The position numbers and the translations under genes were made by a program. This document shows positions 37,954 to 48,759 of a stretch of 64,000 nt of DNA, one piece after another. The stretch comes from Chlorobaculum thiosulfatiphilum (GTDB lineage Bacteria > Bacteroidota > Chlorobiia > Chlorobiales > Chlorobiaceae). The stretch covers positions 62,001-126,000 of the forward strand of contig NZ_VDCH01000002.1 of NCBI RefSeq assembly GCF_006265165.1. Direction: 5' to 3'. A model generated the notes under the pieces. It saw only the letters and a list, made by a program, of their open reading frames with translations, did no database searches and was not told the DNA's origin. How positions within the stretch are numbered: position 1 is the stretch's first letter; every line of letters starts with the position of its first letter.

Positions 37954-38115
37954 ATGCAGAAATGGGTATGCGTGCCTTGCGGCTATGAATACGATCCGGC
38001 AGACGGCGATCCGGAAAACGGCATCGAGCCGGGAACGGCTTTCGAAGATCTTCCGGAAGACTGGGTCTGCCCCGTCTGCGGCGTGGACAAGTCATTTTTC
38101 GAACCGGTTTCCTGA
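37954..38115 (+). CDS. Rubredoxin
   Basis: A 53-residue iron protein with a single Fe held by four cysteines, in CVPCG and CPVCG. It carries electrons at low potential in anaerobic metabolism, often for oxygen or superoxide removal. The ATG at 37954 has an AAGGAGAGA ribosome site eight bases before it. The longer upstream frame has no homology. Chlorobi carry several rubredoxins, and this one is not with the others. Confidence 0.96.
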   Translation: MQKWVCVPCGYEYDPADGDPENGIEPGTAFEDLPEDWVCPVCGVDKSFFEPVS

Positions 38116-38137
38116 TCTCGTACCGTTCTTTAACTCC

Positions 38138-38166
38138 AGCCCGGCAAGCTCTTCAGTTGCCGGGCT
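38138..38166. terminator. Hairpin between rubredoxin and mtgA
   Basis: agcccggcaa and ttgccgggct form a perfect 10-base stem with a 9-base loop. It overlaps the last codons of mtgA (minus strand) and lies 22 bases beyond the rubredoxin stop. The T run is missing, so termination strength is uncertain. Confidence 0.6.
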
Positions 38167-39025
38167 GAGTGCTTTCGGACGTTTCTTCAGGCGCCGGCTC
38201 CGGGGATGAATCGTGCTGGAGGCTGTCCGGAAGCGACGCCTCCTGGATCAGATTTTCCGGAACGCCGACCACGACTGAATCCGGCGGCTGCACGACCGGC
38301 GTATCGGGAGCAGCCATCACCTCGCGGTAGTCCGGCACTACCAGACCCCTCCTCAGCATAATGGCGTAAATGTGCTTTGCTCGCACTTTCACAAAACGCG
38401 ACGAGCCGGTTGGCTTGTACAGAACCGGATTCGGAAGCGCCGCGGCGAGCCGGGCCGACTGGCTGGCCGTCAGTCGTGAGGCGCTGACGCCGTAATAGTG
38501 CCGGGCCGCAGCGTCGATGCCGAAAATTCCATCCCCCCACTCGGCCACGTTGACGTACAGCTCGAGAATCCTGCGTTTTGAGAGCGTCTGTTCGATCCGC
38601 CAGGTCAGAATCGCCTCCTTCATCTTTCTCAGCGGATTTTTCGACGGCGAAAGGAACAGGTTCTTGGCAAGCTGCTGGCTGATGGTGCTGGCGCCGAATT
38701 TGAATTCACCCGCCTCGATATTCTTTTCAATCGCCCCTTCGATGGCCTTGAAATCGAACCCCTCATGATGCCAGAAGTTGTTATCCTCCGAGATAAGTAC
38801 CGCCTTGATCAGGGATGGCGACACCCTCCGCAGCGGCGTCCAGCGCTGTTTGATGGTTTTTTCGCGCCCCTCGTTGCGCCACTCGGCCTCGCGATACTCC
38901 ATAAAAGCGGTTTTTCCGGGATTGGTGTGGGCCAGCCTGGAAACATCAGGGATAAAAAAATATCTGCCCACATCGACAGCCAGCAAAAGCAGAATGAACA
39001 GAACAGTGTTTCTGAGCAATTTCAT
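38153..39025 (-). CDS. mtgA: Monofunctional biosynthetic peptidoglycan transglycosylase
   Basis: A GT51 enzyme that polymerises lipid II. One N-terminal membrane helix (KLLRNTVLFILLLLAVDVG) is followed by the GT51 domain with the catalytic glutamate in VLISEDNNFWHHEGFD and the second in GASTISQQLAKNLFLS. The C-terminal 50 residues are a Pro/Ser/Glu-rich tail. No penicillin-binding domain follows. The 290-residue start was placed at MKLLRN because the 52 upstream codons are not homologous. Confidence 0.92.
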   Translation of the reverse strand: MKLLRNTVLFILLLLAVDVGRYFFIPDVSRLAHTNPGKTAFMEYREAEWRNEGREKTIKQRWTPLRRVSPSLIKAVLISEDNNFWHHEGFDFKAIEGAIEKNIEAGEFKFGASTISQQLAKNLFLSPSKNPLRKMKEAILTWRIEQTLSKRRILELYVNVAEWGDGIFGIDAAARHYYGVSASRLTASQSARLAAALPNPVLYKPTGSSRFVKVRAKHIYAIMLRRGLVVPDYREVMAAPDTPVVQPPDSVVVGVPENLIQEASLPDSLQHDSSPEPAPEETSESTQPGN

Positions 39026-39209
39026 GAAGGTATCTACGGTTCTGGTTGATAAGTTGTTTGTTCCTTGAACATACGGTTTTATGGGCGCGGAAAAAACGGC
39101 TGTCGCTTTGAGAGGGTTTCGCCGCCGGTTTTTCCTTTTTTTAACTAACTTTAAACGGGTTGACGGATAACCGTTGACCACAGTTGAAACCCATGATTAT
39201 GTACGAGCC

Positions 39210-39656
39210 ATGAAACACTCAAGCAAAACGTTCAGCGTTGCCCTTGCCATCGGCATTGGCGTACTCGCAACAGAAACCCTTCCGGCAAATGCTTCGGCAG
39301 CAGTGGACGGCAAGGCCGTCTTCGACAAAAATTGCAGCGTCTGCCACTCGGTCTCCCCGCCGCCCAAATCCGCCCCGCCCATTCTGCCCATCTCCGCCCG
39401 TTACCACCAGCGCTTCTCATCACGCGCCGAAGGCATCAAATACATGGCTGACTTCATAAAGTCACCCTCCAAAGAGAAGGTGCTTGCCGACCAGCAGGCG
39501 ATCACCCGTTTCGGCCTGATGCCGCCGATACCGCTCAGCCCCGCTGAGCTGAACGCCGTGGCCGCGTGGGTTTGGGATCAGTACACCGGCGGAAGCTGGG
39601 GGCCAGGCAGGGGACAGGGTCGAGGCGCAGGACAGGGCGACTGCTACCAGCAGTAG
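39210..39656 (+). CDS. Small class I cytochrome c
   Basis: Signal peptide to about residue 30, then a single haem site CSVCH at 42-46, with the axial methionine probably in RFGLMPPIP. The mature protein is about 118 residues and periplasmic. The C-terminal end is Gly/Arg/Gln-rich (GPGRGQGRGAGQG) with an extra cysteine near the end. It may serve periplasmic electron transfer in sulfur oxidation or photosynthesis, but the exact partner cannot be told. The start was taken at MKHSSKT as the first signal-peptide methionine. Confidence 0.85.
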   Translation: MKHSSKTFSVALAIGIGVLATETLPANASAAVDGKAVFDKNCSVCHSVSPPPKSAPPILPISARYHQRFSSRAEGIKYMADFIKSPSKEKVLADQQAITRFGLMPPIPLSPAELNAVAAWVWDQYTGGSWGPGRGQGRGAGQGDCYQQ

Positions 39657-39680
39657 ACTTTGCCGTCAAAATTCGACCAT

Positions 39681-39716
39681 AAAAAAAGCAGCAGGGGTGA
39701 ACCTTGCTGCTTTTTT
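39681..39716 (+). terminator. Terminator of the cytochrome c gene
   Basis: aaaaaaagcagca, loop, tgctgctttttt: a perfect stem followed by T, 24 bases after the stop codon. Confidence 0.92.
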
Positions 39717-39750
39717 CCCGTCTGAACGGCCTCGTATGAGTGGTGAGGAG

Positions 39751-39823
39751 TACCCTTGGGCAGACTCGAACTGCCGACCAACAGTTTAGGAAACTGCTGC
39801 TCTATCCACTGAGCTACAAGGGT
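39751..39823 (-). tRNA. tRNA-Arg (anticodon CCT)
   Basis: Reading the minus strand from 39823, the acceptor ACCCTTG pairs with CAAGGGT. D-arm GCTC/GAGC, anticodon stem GCAGT/ACTGT (one G-T pair) with loop TTCCTAA, and T-arm GGCAG-TTCGAGT-CTGCC complete the cloverleaf. The anticodon CCT reads AGG. The CCA end is not encoded. The length is 73 bases including the discriminator A. Confidence 0.95.
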
Positions 39824-39909
39824 ATGATTGTTCTGGCCGAAAATGTACGAACTTATTTTTCAGGAAACAAGCTACACGGAAACAGCAACACTCTTTCTTC
39901 CCCTCTTCT

Positions 39910-39945
39910 GTCCACAACGTCCACCAAGTCCACCAAGTCCATTTC
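39910..39945. repeat. 9-base-period array, locus C
   Basis: Units gtccacaac, gtccaccaa, gtccaccaa and gtccatttc follow without gaps, nine bases beyond the mutL stop codon. The two middle units are identical. Confidence 0.8.
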
Positions 39946-39953
39946 TTCTCCCC

Positions 39954-41828
39954 CTACGTTCTGCCGAACATGCGGTCGAGTTCGCCGAGCGAGAGGCGGA
40001 TGATCACCGGTCGTCCGTGCGGGCAGACGTAGGGCATCCGCGTGGCGAAGAGGCGGTCGATGAGCATCCGCATCTCATCGACGCCGAGCTTCTGGCCGGT
40101 CATAATGGCGTTGCGGCAGGAGTACGATTTGGCGAGGTTGTCGCGTTTTTCGAGCCTCAGCTTTGCCGCGTTCTCCTGATACTCGGCGATCATGTCCTGC
40201 AAAATCGTCGCCTCCGCGCCGTCGCGCACGTCGGGCGGCACCCCCTCGATCATGACGCTCAGGCCGCCGAACGGACGGATGTTGAAGCCGAGCCGGTACA
40301 GCTCGTCGCTGACCTGTTCGTACACCTCGTACTGCCAGGGCTTGAGGTCGATCTTCTGCGGAAAAAGCAACTGCTGCGAGTTCGGCGCGGCCTCGTTCAT
40401 CACCTCGATGGCGCGTTCGTAGAGTACCCGCTCGTGGGCCACGTGCTGGTCGATAATCATCAGCCCCGTCTTGATCTGGCAGATGATGTACTTGTTGTGT
40501 AACTGCCAGATTTTCGGCTCCTTGTCCGGCGCGACCGGATTCTGCTCTCCGGCGATCTCCGGCTGATCGAGCGACGGAGTCAGCAGCGACTCCTGCACCA
40601 TCGAAGCCGGGCTGATTTCAGCGGCTGGCCGCGACTCCCGCGAAGAGTCGAAAAGCGGAGGCGCGCCGGATGCCTCCGGGCTGAAGGCCCCCTGCTGGTA
40701 GTTTCTGAACAGATCGCCCGTCGTCGAAGCTTTTCCCGAAAAAGAGGAAAACGAGAGTCTCCTCGCAGAGGCCTCCGGAAAACCGGCCTGGCTTGAAGCG
40801 TCTTGCGCGGACGGCAGCGCGACCGACGCTTCGGGCGAAAAATCAGCCGTCTGCACGGCGCGTTTGACCACCGGATAGACCATGCTCCGGATGCTTTTTT
40901 CGTCCTCGAACCGCACTTCGAGCTTGGCCGGATGAACGTTCACATCCACCAGCGAGGGGTCGAGGCCGAGGAACAGGAGCGCGAATGGCGACTGCCGCTC
41001 TTCGAGCAGATTGCCGTAGGCCTGCTGCACAACCTGGGCGAGCATCCGGTTCTGGATGAGGCGGCGGTTGATGAAAAAGTACTGGTCATACTTCTGGCGC
41101 GCCATCATTCCCGGCTTGCCGAGGTAGCCGCCGATGGAGAGATAGTCGTTCTCCTCGGTCACTTCGATCAGGCTCTCGCCGAACCCCTCGCCATAAAAGT
41201 GGCTCAGCCGCTCGCGCACATCAGGCGTACGGAAATGGAACAGCTCCTCGTCGTCGTTGACCATGCGCCACTCGATTTCGGGGTATGAGAGGACAAACGC
41301 CTTGACCGTCTCGTGGATGTGTTTGAACTCGGTGGCGTTGGATTTGAGGAACTTGCGCCGGGCGGGCACGTTGAAGAAAAGGTTCCTGACCGAAATGGAG
41401 GTGCCGGTTTCGCACTGCGCGGGCTGCGGAGTTTCGACGACGCCGCCTTCGCTCCTGAGCAGCGTGCCGAGCGGAGCGCCCTCCCTGCGGCTCTTCAGCT
41501 CGAAATGCGACACCGAGGAGATGCTCGCCAGCGCCTCGCCCCGGAAGCCGAGCGTCCGGAGAGCGTCGAGGTCGTCAACGCCCGTGATCTTGCTGGTAGC
41601 GAAGCGCTCCACGCTGAGCAGAACGTCGTCGCTCTCCATGCCGCAGCCGTTGTCGATGATACGGACGAGCTGCCGCCCGGCATCCTTGATGATAACGGTA
41701 ATGCGGCTCGCGCCGGAGTCGATGGCGTTCTCGATCAGCTCCTTGACCGCCGAGGCGGGGCGCTGCACCACCTCGCCAGCGGAGATCTTGTTGGCGACAA
41801 TATCGGGAAGTCTTGCAATGGAAGCCAT
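39954..41828 (-). CDS. mutL: DNA mismatch repair protein MutL
   Basis: GHKL ATPase that links MutS recognition to strand removal. The N-terminal 330 residues carry ELIENAIDSGAS, DNGCGM and TLGFRGEALASISSV; the C-terminal dimerisation domain starts near 430 (IWQLHNKYIICQIKTGLMIIDQHVAHERV). The endonuclease motif reads DQHVAHERVLYE (from DQHA(X)2E(X)4E), so nicking activity is plausible, as expected where no MutH exists. The length of 624 residues is typical. The array at 39910-39945 follows its stop. Confidence 0.94.
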   Translation of the reverse strand: MASIARLPDIVANKISAGEVVQRPASAVKELIENAIDSGASRITVIIKDAGRQLVRIIDNGCGMESDDVLLSVERFATSKITGVDDLDALRTLGFRGEALASISSVSHFELKSRREGAPLGTLLRSEGGVVETPQPAQCETGTSISVRNLFFNVPARRKFLKSNATEFKHIHETVKAFVLSYPEIEWRMVNDDEELFHFRTPDVRERLSHFYGEGFGESLIEVTEENDYLSIGGYLGKPGMMARQKYDQYFFINRRLIQNRMLAQVVQQAYGNLLEERQSPFALLFLGLDPSLVDVNVHPAKLEVRFEDEKSIRSMVYPVVKRAVQTADFSPEASVALPSAQDASSQAGFPEASARRLSFSSFSGKASTTGDLFRNYQQGAFSPEASGAPPLFDSSRESRPAAEISPASMVQESLLTPSLDQPEIAGEQNPVAPDKEPKIWQLHNKYIICQIKTGLMIIDQHVAHERVLYERAIEVMNEAAPNSQQLLFPQKIDLKPWQYEVYEQVSDELYRLGFNIRPFGGLSVMIEGVPPDVRDGAEATILQDMIAEYQENAAKLRLEKRDNLAKSYSCRNAIMTGQKLGVDEMRMLIDRLFATRMPYVCPHGRPVIIRLSLGELDRMFGRT

Positions 41829-41943
41829 AAAATGAACACGCGGTTTTCAGTGGATCCTCTCTCATCCGGGGTAATCCCGTTCACATGGATCGTCCAGCCA
41901 AGTTACACATTCCTGAAGCGGTTGAAAGCATCGCTGAAAAATA

Positions 41944-43215
41944 TCAGGATTCCATCTCTTTCAGCCGCACGAGCAGCCCTCGAAGCGCCGCCTCGCTGAA
42001 GCGAATCTTGTTCTGGCGACGGTCGCCGTACATGGCGAGGCGCGTCGCCTCGACCCGCGCCGAGCCGTCGGGCAGCTTCGAGGCGACGCCGACGCAGACT
42101 GTGCCGACCGGCTTTTCGGGCGTTCCGCCGCCCGGCCCGGCGATGCCGGTGGTGGCGACCGCGATGTCCGCGCCGCTGTTGAGCAGGCAGCCGCGAGCCA
42201 TCGCTTCGGCGACCGGTTCGCTCACCGCGCCGTGCCGCTCGATGATCGCCGGATCGACGCCGAGCAACCGGACTTTCGCCTGGTTGCTGTAGGTGACCAA
42301 ACCTTCGAGAAAACAGCCCGACGAACCGGGCACGTCGGTCAAACGGCTCCCCACCAGCCCGCCGGTGCACGACTCGGCGACAGCGACGGTCAGCCCCTTT
42401 TCGAGCAGTGTTCGCACGACCACCTCTTCGAGCGTCGCCTCCGAGGTGGCATAGACGAACTGGCCCGCTTTCGCCGCGATGGCCTCGACCACGCGGCGGT
42501 TCTCCGCATCGACCTGTTCGCGACAAGCTCCCGACGTGCTCACCATGAGGCTGACTCCGGCGGCGTGGGGCAAGTAGGAGAGGGTCGTGCCGGAGGGCAG
42601 CGCCTCCTCGACCTCGGCGATCATCTCCGCCAGCAGCGTTTCGCCGATGCCCATCGTCATGACGGGAGTGTGGCGGATGAAGGCCCCGGAGAGCGGCGCG
42701 AAGAAGGGCGTGACCGTCAGCCGCATCATCGCCTCCATCTCGGCGGGCACGCCGGGCATCAGCACGAGGTGGCGACCGGCGAACTGCGGGGCGCACTCGA
42801 TAATCATGCCGGGCGCCGTGCCCTTCGTGTTGGGTATCGCCGCCGAGCCTTCGATAACCATCGCCTGATCTTTCATCGTCTCGGTCACGGGACGGCGACG
42901 ACGGCGGAAGTAGTCGGCGATCCGCTCGAACGACGGCTGGTCGAGCACGAGGCCGCGGCCGAACAGCTCGCGAACTGCGTCGCGAGTCCGGTCGTCGCTG
43001 GTCGGGCCGAGGCCGCCGGTCACGAGCACCGCGTCGGCCTCCGCGAGCGCTGAAACGACCGTGTCGCGAATCGCCTGCGGATCGTCCGAACAGGCGACGA
43101 TGCGACTGACGGCAATGCCGATGTCGCCCAGTTCGCGAGCGATAAAGGGCGCGTTGGTGTTGACCCTGTGCCCCTTGAGCAGCTCGTCGCCGATGGAGAT
43201 GATGATCGCTTTCAT
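41944..43215 (-). CDS. cinA: CinA family protein (competence/damage-inducible, NMN amidase-like)
   Basis: Two domains are visible in 423 residues. The N-terminal COG1058 domain, related to molybdopterin-binding folds, contains [20 protein letters not shown] and [17 protein letters not shown] and is linked to ADP-ribose/NAD turnover. The C-terminal domain with [17 protein letters not shown] and [19 protein letters not shown] is the nicotinamide-nucleotide amidase. It begins nine bases after the end of thrA. Confidence 0.93.
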   Translation of the reverse strand: MKAIIISIGDELLKGHRVNTNAPFIARELGDIGIAVSRIVACSDDPQAIRDTVVSALAEADAVLVTGGLGPTSDDRTRDAVRELFGRGLVLDQPSFERIADYFRRRRRPVTETMKDQAMVIEGSAAIPNTKGTAPGMIIECAPQFAGRHLVLMPGVPAEMEAMMRLTVTPFFAPLSGAFIRHTPVMTMGIGETLLAEMIAEVEEALPSGTTLSYLPHAAGVSLMVSTSGACREQVDAENRRVVEAIAAKAGQFVYATSEATLEEVVVRTLLEKGLTVAVAESCTGGLVGSRLTDVPGSSGCFLEGLVTYSNQAKVRLLGVDPAIIERHGAVSEPVAEAMARGCLLNSGADIAVATTGIAGPGGGTPEKPVGTVCVGVASKLPDGSARVEATRLAMYGDRRQNKIRFSEAALRGLLVRLKEMES

Positions 43216-43224
43216 GTCAGCGCC

Positions 43225-45681
43225 TCAAACCAGATAGCTCGCAATGCGAAGAATGTCGGCAAAGACGCCGCCTGCCGTCACCTCGCCGCCCGCTCCCGGC
43301 CCCTTGACCACGAGCGGCGTTTTGAGGTAGCGCCCGGTGGTGAAGACCACGAGATTCTCCGTGCCGTTCAGCCCGGCCACCGGGCTTTCGAGCGGTACGC
43401 GCTTCAAGCCCACCTTCGCCTTGCCATCCCGAAGCTCGCCGGTGTAGGCGATGGTCATCCCCTCGCTCGCCGCGCTCGCCATCTCGGCGACGTACCACTC
43501 GTCGATGGAGGAGAGACCGTCGAGGAATCCGGCGGGCGTCATCTCGCCGCGCAGCGCTTCGGGCACGAGGCTCTGGCACTCGACGTCGGCATATTCGAGC
43601 TGGTAGCCAAGCTCCCTGCCGAGAATGAGCAGCTTGCGGGCGAAATCGGCCCCGGAGAGGTCGTCGCGCGGATCGGGTTCGGTGTAACCGGCCTCCTTGG
43701 CCTTGCGGACGATTTCGCTGAAACGTCCGCCCTTGCGCAGTTCGTTGAAGATGAAGCTCAAGGTTCCCGACAGCACCCCCTCGATGCAGACGATCTTGTC
43801 GCCGCTGTTCTTGAGGTCGTTGAGCGTGTTGATGACCGGCAGGCCCGCGCCGACGTTGGTTTCGTAGAGGAACTTCGCGTTGCTGGAGCGCAGCGCCTCC
43901 ATGATCTCGGCGTACAGCTCCCACGCCCCCGCCATGCCGAGCTTGTTGGCCGTGGCGACGGAGATATTCGCGCGGAGCAGTTCGGGATAGCTCTCGGCCA
44001 CATGCTTGCTCGCCGTGCAGTCAACCACGATGGTGTTGTGCAAGTTCTGCTCCTGAATCAGGCGGATGTAGTGGCCGATCCCTTCGTGCGACTCGCGCGG
44101 CTTCAGCGAATCGTGCCAGTGTTCGAGGTCGATGCCTGCGGGATCGATGCACATCGAGCGGGTGTTGGCCAGCCCGGCGACCACCACGTCGAGAGCCATC
44201 TCCTTCTGCAAAGTGGCGCGATGCTGCCGGATCTGGCTGATGAGACTTTTGGCGATGGTGCCGGTGCCCGCGATGAAAACATGCACCTTGCGCATCGAGA
44301 GGAAGAAGGACTCGTGGATGCAATTGAGCGCCTTGTCTTCGTCCGCGCTGTCGATGACCAGCGAAATGTTCATCTCGTTGGCCCCTTGCGCCACGGCGAT
44401 CACGTTGACGCCGTTCTTGCCGAGCGTCTCGAAGAGCTGCGCCGACACGCCGGGGTGGCCCGACATCTTGTTGCCCACCACGGCCACCATCGCCAGGCTG
44501 CGGCGGATACTGACCGGATCGATCCGGCGCTCCTCGATTTCGCGGGCGAACTCCTCTTCGAGCACCTTTTTGGCCATCGATGCCTGTCCGGGCGCGATGG
44601 CCAGGCTGATCGACTGTTCAGACGAGGCCTGCGAAATGAAGATGATGTTGATGGCGTGGTGCGCCAGGCAGGTGAACAGGCGCGACGCCGTGCCCGGTAC
44701 GCCCGCCATGCCGCTGCCGGAGAGACTGAGCAGCACGACGTGATTGATCGAGGTCAGGCCGGTCACCGTGCCGGGAAGCCCCTCGGCGCTCGCCGCCTCG
44801 TGGCCGATTCGTGTGCCGGGAGCGCCGGGGTTGAAAGAGTTCTTGATGCGCAACGCAATGCCCGCCTTCATGACCGGCTGCACGGCGAGAGGATGCAGCA
44901 CCTTCGCGCCAGCGTGAGAGAGTTCCATCGCCTCGGCATAACTGATCTCCGGGATGACCCGTGCGTCGGGTACGCGCTTGGGATCGGCGCTGTAGAAGCC
45001 ATCGACATCAGTCCATATCCACACCTCTTCGGCATGGAGCGCCGCGCCGAGGATGGTCGCCGTGAAGTCGGAACCGCCGCGCCCGAGGTTGGTCACGCTG
45101 CCATCCGGCGCGGAGGCGATGAAGCCGGTGACGACTGGAAGCGGATCGAGACTCCGGAATCGTTCGTGAATCAGCTTGCCGGTCGCCAGGCGATCGACCT
45201 TGGCAAAGCAATGGTTGTCGTCGGTGACGATCAGTTGGCGAGCATCGACGCACTCGGAGGGAGTGCCCGAAACGTGCAGGTAGCGGCTCACGATGCGGCA
45301 CGAGAGCCGCTCGCCGTAGCTCAGCACGAGAGCGAGGCTCTTGCCGGACAGCTCCCGAAGGAGGAATACGCCGTGCAGCACGTCGTTCAACTCGGCCATC
45401 AGGTCGGCGAGCCATGGCTCCTCCGCCGCCGCCGCGTCGCCAAACAGCTCGCGGATGATCCCGCCATGCAGCGACGCGATGGCGTCGAGCTTTTCGCGAT
45501 ACGCCGCATCGCCTTTGCCCGCCAGCGCCGCAGCCTCGGCAAGAAGGTCGGTCACTTTGCCAATCGCCGAAACCACGACGATAAGCGCCGAGCGCTCCAG
45601 CTCCTTGCTGATGATACCGGCCACATTGCCGATTTTTGCCGCCGAAGCAATCGATGAACCCCCGAACTTGAATACCCTCAT
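43225..45681 (-). CDS. thrA: Bifunctional aspartokinase / homoserine dehydrogenase
   Basis: Catalyses the first and third steps from aspartate towards threonine and methionine. Residues 1-290 are the kinase (VFKFGGSSIASA; NLGRGGSDFTATILGAAL). Two ACT regulatory domains lie between about 300 and 450. The dehydrogenase follows from 460, with an NAD loop in VFIAGTGTIAKSLI and the catalytic YTEPDPRDDLSGADFARKL. The 818-residue length is normal. Feedback control by threonine is expected through the ACT domains. The ATG at 45681 fits best. The thrB-thrC pair lies 3 kb away on the other strand beyond atpAG. Confidence 0.94.
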   Translation of the reverse strand: MRVFKFGGSSIASAAKIGNVAGIISKELERSALIVVVSAIGKVTDLLAEAAALAGKGDAAYREKLDAIASLHGGIIRELFGDAAAAEEPWLADLMAELNDVLHGVFLLRELSGKSLALVLSYGERLSCRIVSRYLHVSGTPSECVDARQLIVTDDNHCFAKVDRLATGKLIHERFRSLDPLPVVTGFIASAPDGSVTNLGRGGSDFTATILGAALHAEEVWIWTDVDGFYSADPKRVPDARVIPEISYAEAMELSHAGAKVLHPLAVQPVMKAGIALRIKNSFNPGAPGTRIGHEAASAEGLPGTVTGLTSINHVVLLSLSGSGMAGVPGTASRLFTCLAHHAINIIFISQASSEQSISLAIAPGQASMAKKVLEEEFAREIEERRIDPVSIRRSLAMVAVVGNKMSGHPGVSAQLFETLGKNGVNVIAVAQGANEMNISLVIDSADEDKALNCIHESFFLSMRKVHVFIAGTGTIAKSLISQIRQHRATLQKEMALDVVVAGLANTRSMCIDPAGIDLEHWHDSLKPRESHEGIGHYIRLIQEQNLHNTIVVDCTASKHVAESYPELLRANISVATANKLGMAGAWELYAEIMEALRSSNAKFLYETNVGAGLPVINTLNDLKNSGDKIVCIEGVLSGTLSFIFNELRKGGRFSEIVRKAKEAGYTEPDPRDDLSGADFARKLLILGRELGYQLEYADVECQSLVPEALRGEMTPAGFLDGLSSIDEWYVAEMASAASEGMTIAYTGELRDGKAKVGLKRVPLESPVAGLNGTENLVVFTTGRYLKTPLVVKGPGAGGEVTAGGVFADILRIASYLV

Positions 45682-45819
45682 GCTGAACAATGGTGCGTTA
45701 CCGTAATGAAATGACTCTCTAATTTCTCACGACCGGGTGAATAATACAAACCAGGAAAGAACTCTTTTTGTGAGTTTGGTGTAAACCGGGAAGTCGAGGG
45801 TTCAACGAAGCTCTCAGAA

Positions 45820-45914
45820 TTGGAACTTCTGTGACTTTTGGGACCTCTGGGACAAACACCTATTTTGTTCGTGCATTCTTCCCAACAGTCCCACAAGTCC
45901 CATCCGTCCCATTC
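45820..45914. repeat. 9-base-period arrays in inverted pair, locus D
   Basis: The left arm (45820-45855) has units ttggaactt, ctgtgactt, ttgggacct and ctgggacaa. The right arm (45880-45914) has gtcccacaa, gtcccatcc and gtcccattc, the opposite strand orientation. The two arms can pair imperfectly over about 35 bases with a loop of about 25, giving a large hairpin just before the atpG terminator. Confidence 0.75.
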
Positions 45915-45937
45915 TCCCCGCTCTCGCCTGCCCCCCC

Positions 45938-45975
45938 CCAAAACAAAGAAAGCGCCCGTTTCGAGGCGCTTTCTT
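45938..45975 (-). terminator. Terminator of atpA-atpG
   Basis: On the minus strand, gaaagcgcc-tcgaaacg-ggcgctttc is followed by a T-rich tail (tttgtttt). The stem extends by two A-T pairs. It begins about 26 bases after the atpG stop. Confidence 0.88.
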
Positions 45976-46000
45976 GAAAACAGCTTTGCTACCGCAATTA

Positions 46001-46879
46001 TCACTGCTTCAGGGCGTCGGCGCCGGCGACGATTTCGCTCAGCTCCTTGGTGATAGCCGCCTGGCGAGCGCGGTTGTAGCTGATGTTGAGCAAACGGATC
46101 AGCTCCTTGGCATTCTCCGTGGCCGAATCCATCGCGCCCATGCGGGCAGCCTGCTCGGCGGCGTTGGACTCCAGCATCACACGCCACATCTGGGTGTGCA
46201 GGTGCTTGGGCACAAGCTCGTCGATGATGGCCGCTGGCGAAGGCTCGTACAGATACTCGCTGCTTGCGCCTTTCTCCGCGCTCTGCTCGGGAGCGATCGG
46301 CAGAAGCTGCTCTGTTCTGAGATTCGGCGAAAGCACCGACTTGAACTCGTTATAGACGAGCACCACGCGATCCACCTCGCCGCTCAGATACATCTTCGAA
46401 GCGGTATCGGCAATCTCCCTGGCCGAGTCGAAGCTGAGATTCTGAAACACGGCGGGATAAGCCGCAGTCAGATTGTATCCTCTCTTGCGGAAAAACTCGG
46501 TGCCTTTGGTGCCCGCGCAGATCATGGTGACGTCGCCCTTGGCGTGAAGCGCCGCATAATCCTCGTGAATGACCCTCTGGGCCATCTTGATGATATTGGC
46601 ATTGAAACCGCCGCACAAACCTCTGTCTGAAGTGACCAGAATGACCAGCACTTTTTTCACCTCTTCGCGGGGCGAGAGCAGGGGGTTGAGCGAGGTATCG
46701 ACCTTGGTCGAAAGGGATGCGAGCATCTCTTTCAGCTTCCCGGCATACGGACGGGCCTGGATCGCCCGATCCTGCGCTCTCCTCAGCTTGGCGGCTGCAA
46801 CCATCTTCATGGCCTTGGTCACCTGCTGCGTGGATTTGATACCCTTGAGGCGTATGCGTATGTCCTTTAAAGTTGGCAT
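46001..46879 (-). CDS. atpG: ATP synthase gamma subunit
   Basis: The central rotor shaft of F1. The N-terminal helix [28 protein letters not shown] and the C-terminal helix [31 protein letters not shown] are both clearly present. The 292-residue length is normal. The start was chosen at MPTLKDI, the first residue of family homology. It follows atpA after 88 bases. Confidence 0.95.
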   Translation of the reverse strand: MPTLKDIRIRLKGIKSTQQVTKAMKMVAAAKLRRAQDRAIQARPYAGKLKEMLASLSTKVDTSLNPLLSPREEVKKVLVILVTSDRGLCGGFNANIIKMAQRVIHEDYAALHAKGDVTMICAGTKGTEFFRKRGYNLTAAYPAVFQNLSFDSAREIADTASKMYLSGEVDRVVLVYNEFKSVLSPNLRTEQLLPIAPEQSAEKGASSEYLYEPSPAAIIDELVPKHLHTQMWRVMLESNAAEQAARMGAMDSATENAKELIRLLNISYNRARQAAITKELSEIVAGADALKQ

Positions 46880-46967
46880 GTATTCCGAAACATTGTTGGT
46901 ATTGCCGATAATCTTGCGGACGCCCCTGAATAACACAGGAGCGTCCGGCTCACTCTTGCATCCGCCG

Positions 46968-48548
<1,581 letters not shown>

Positions 48549-48759
48549 ATGGAATTCGATATGTTATTGTTAAGAAAAGAAAAAGATTCTCCGTACCTTT
48601 TCACTGATTCCGGCTACGGCCCGTAACACTCCTGAAAATTGATTCAGAATTTAATGAAAAGCATTCAGTTATTCAAATGCCAGAACCAATTTGGATAATC
48701 GCCGTTTCCGGACTCCATCGACACCAGACCAAACCAGGAATTTTGCCCCGTATCACGCC

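Larger units (their letters stand above)
45682..46000. other. Intergenic region between atpG and thrA
   Basis: About 320 bases without a gene. It contains the thrA promoter on one side, the paired 9-base-period arrays (45820-45914) in the middle, a tract of nine C, and the atpG terminator on the right. Confidence 0.6.

Noticed and set aside
39910-39945. CRISPR-like array
   Set aside because: Units are nine bases with no spacer between them and no cas gene is present.
43168-45657. 829-codon plus-strand frame opposite thrA
   Set aside because: Antisense shadow; thrA has all expected motifs over the same bases.
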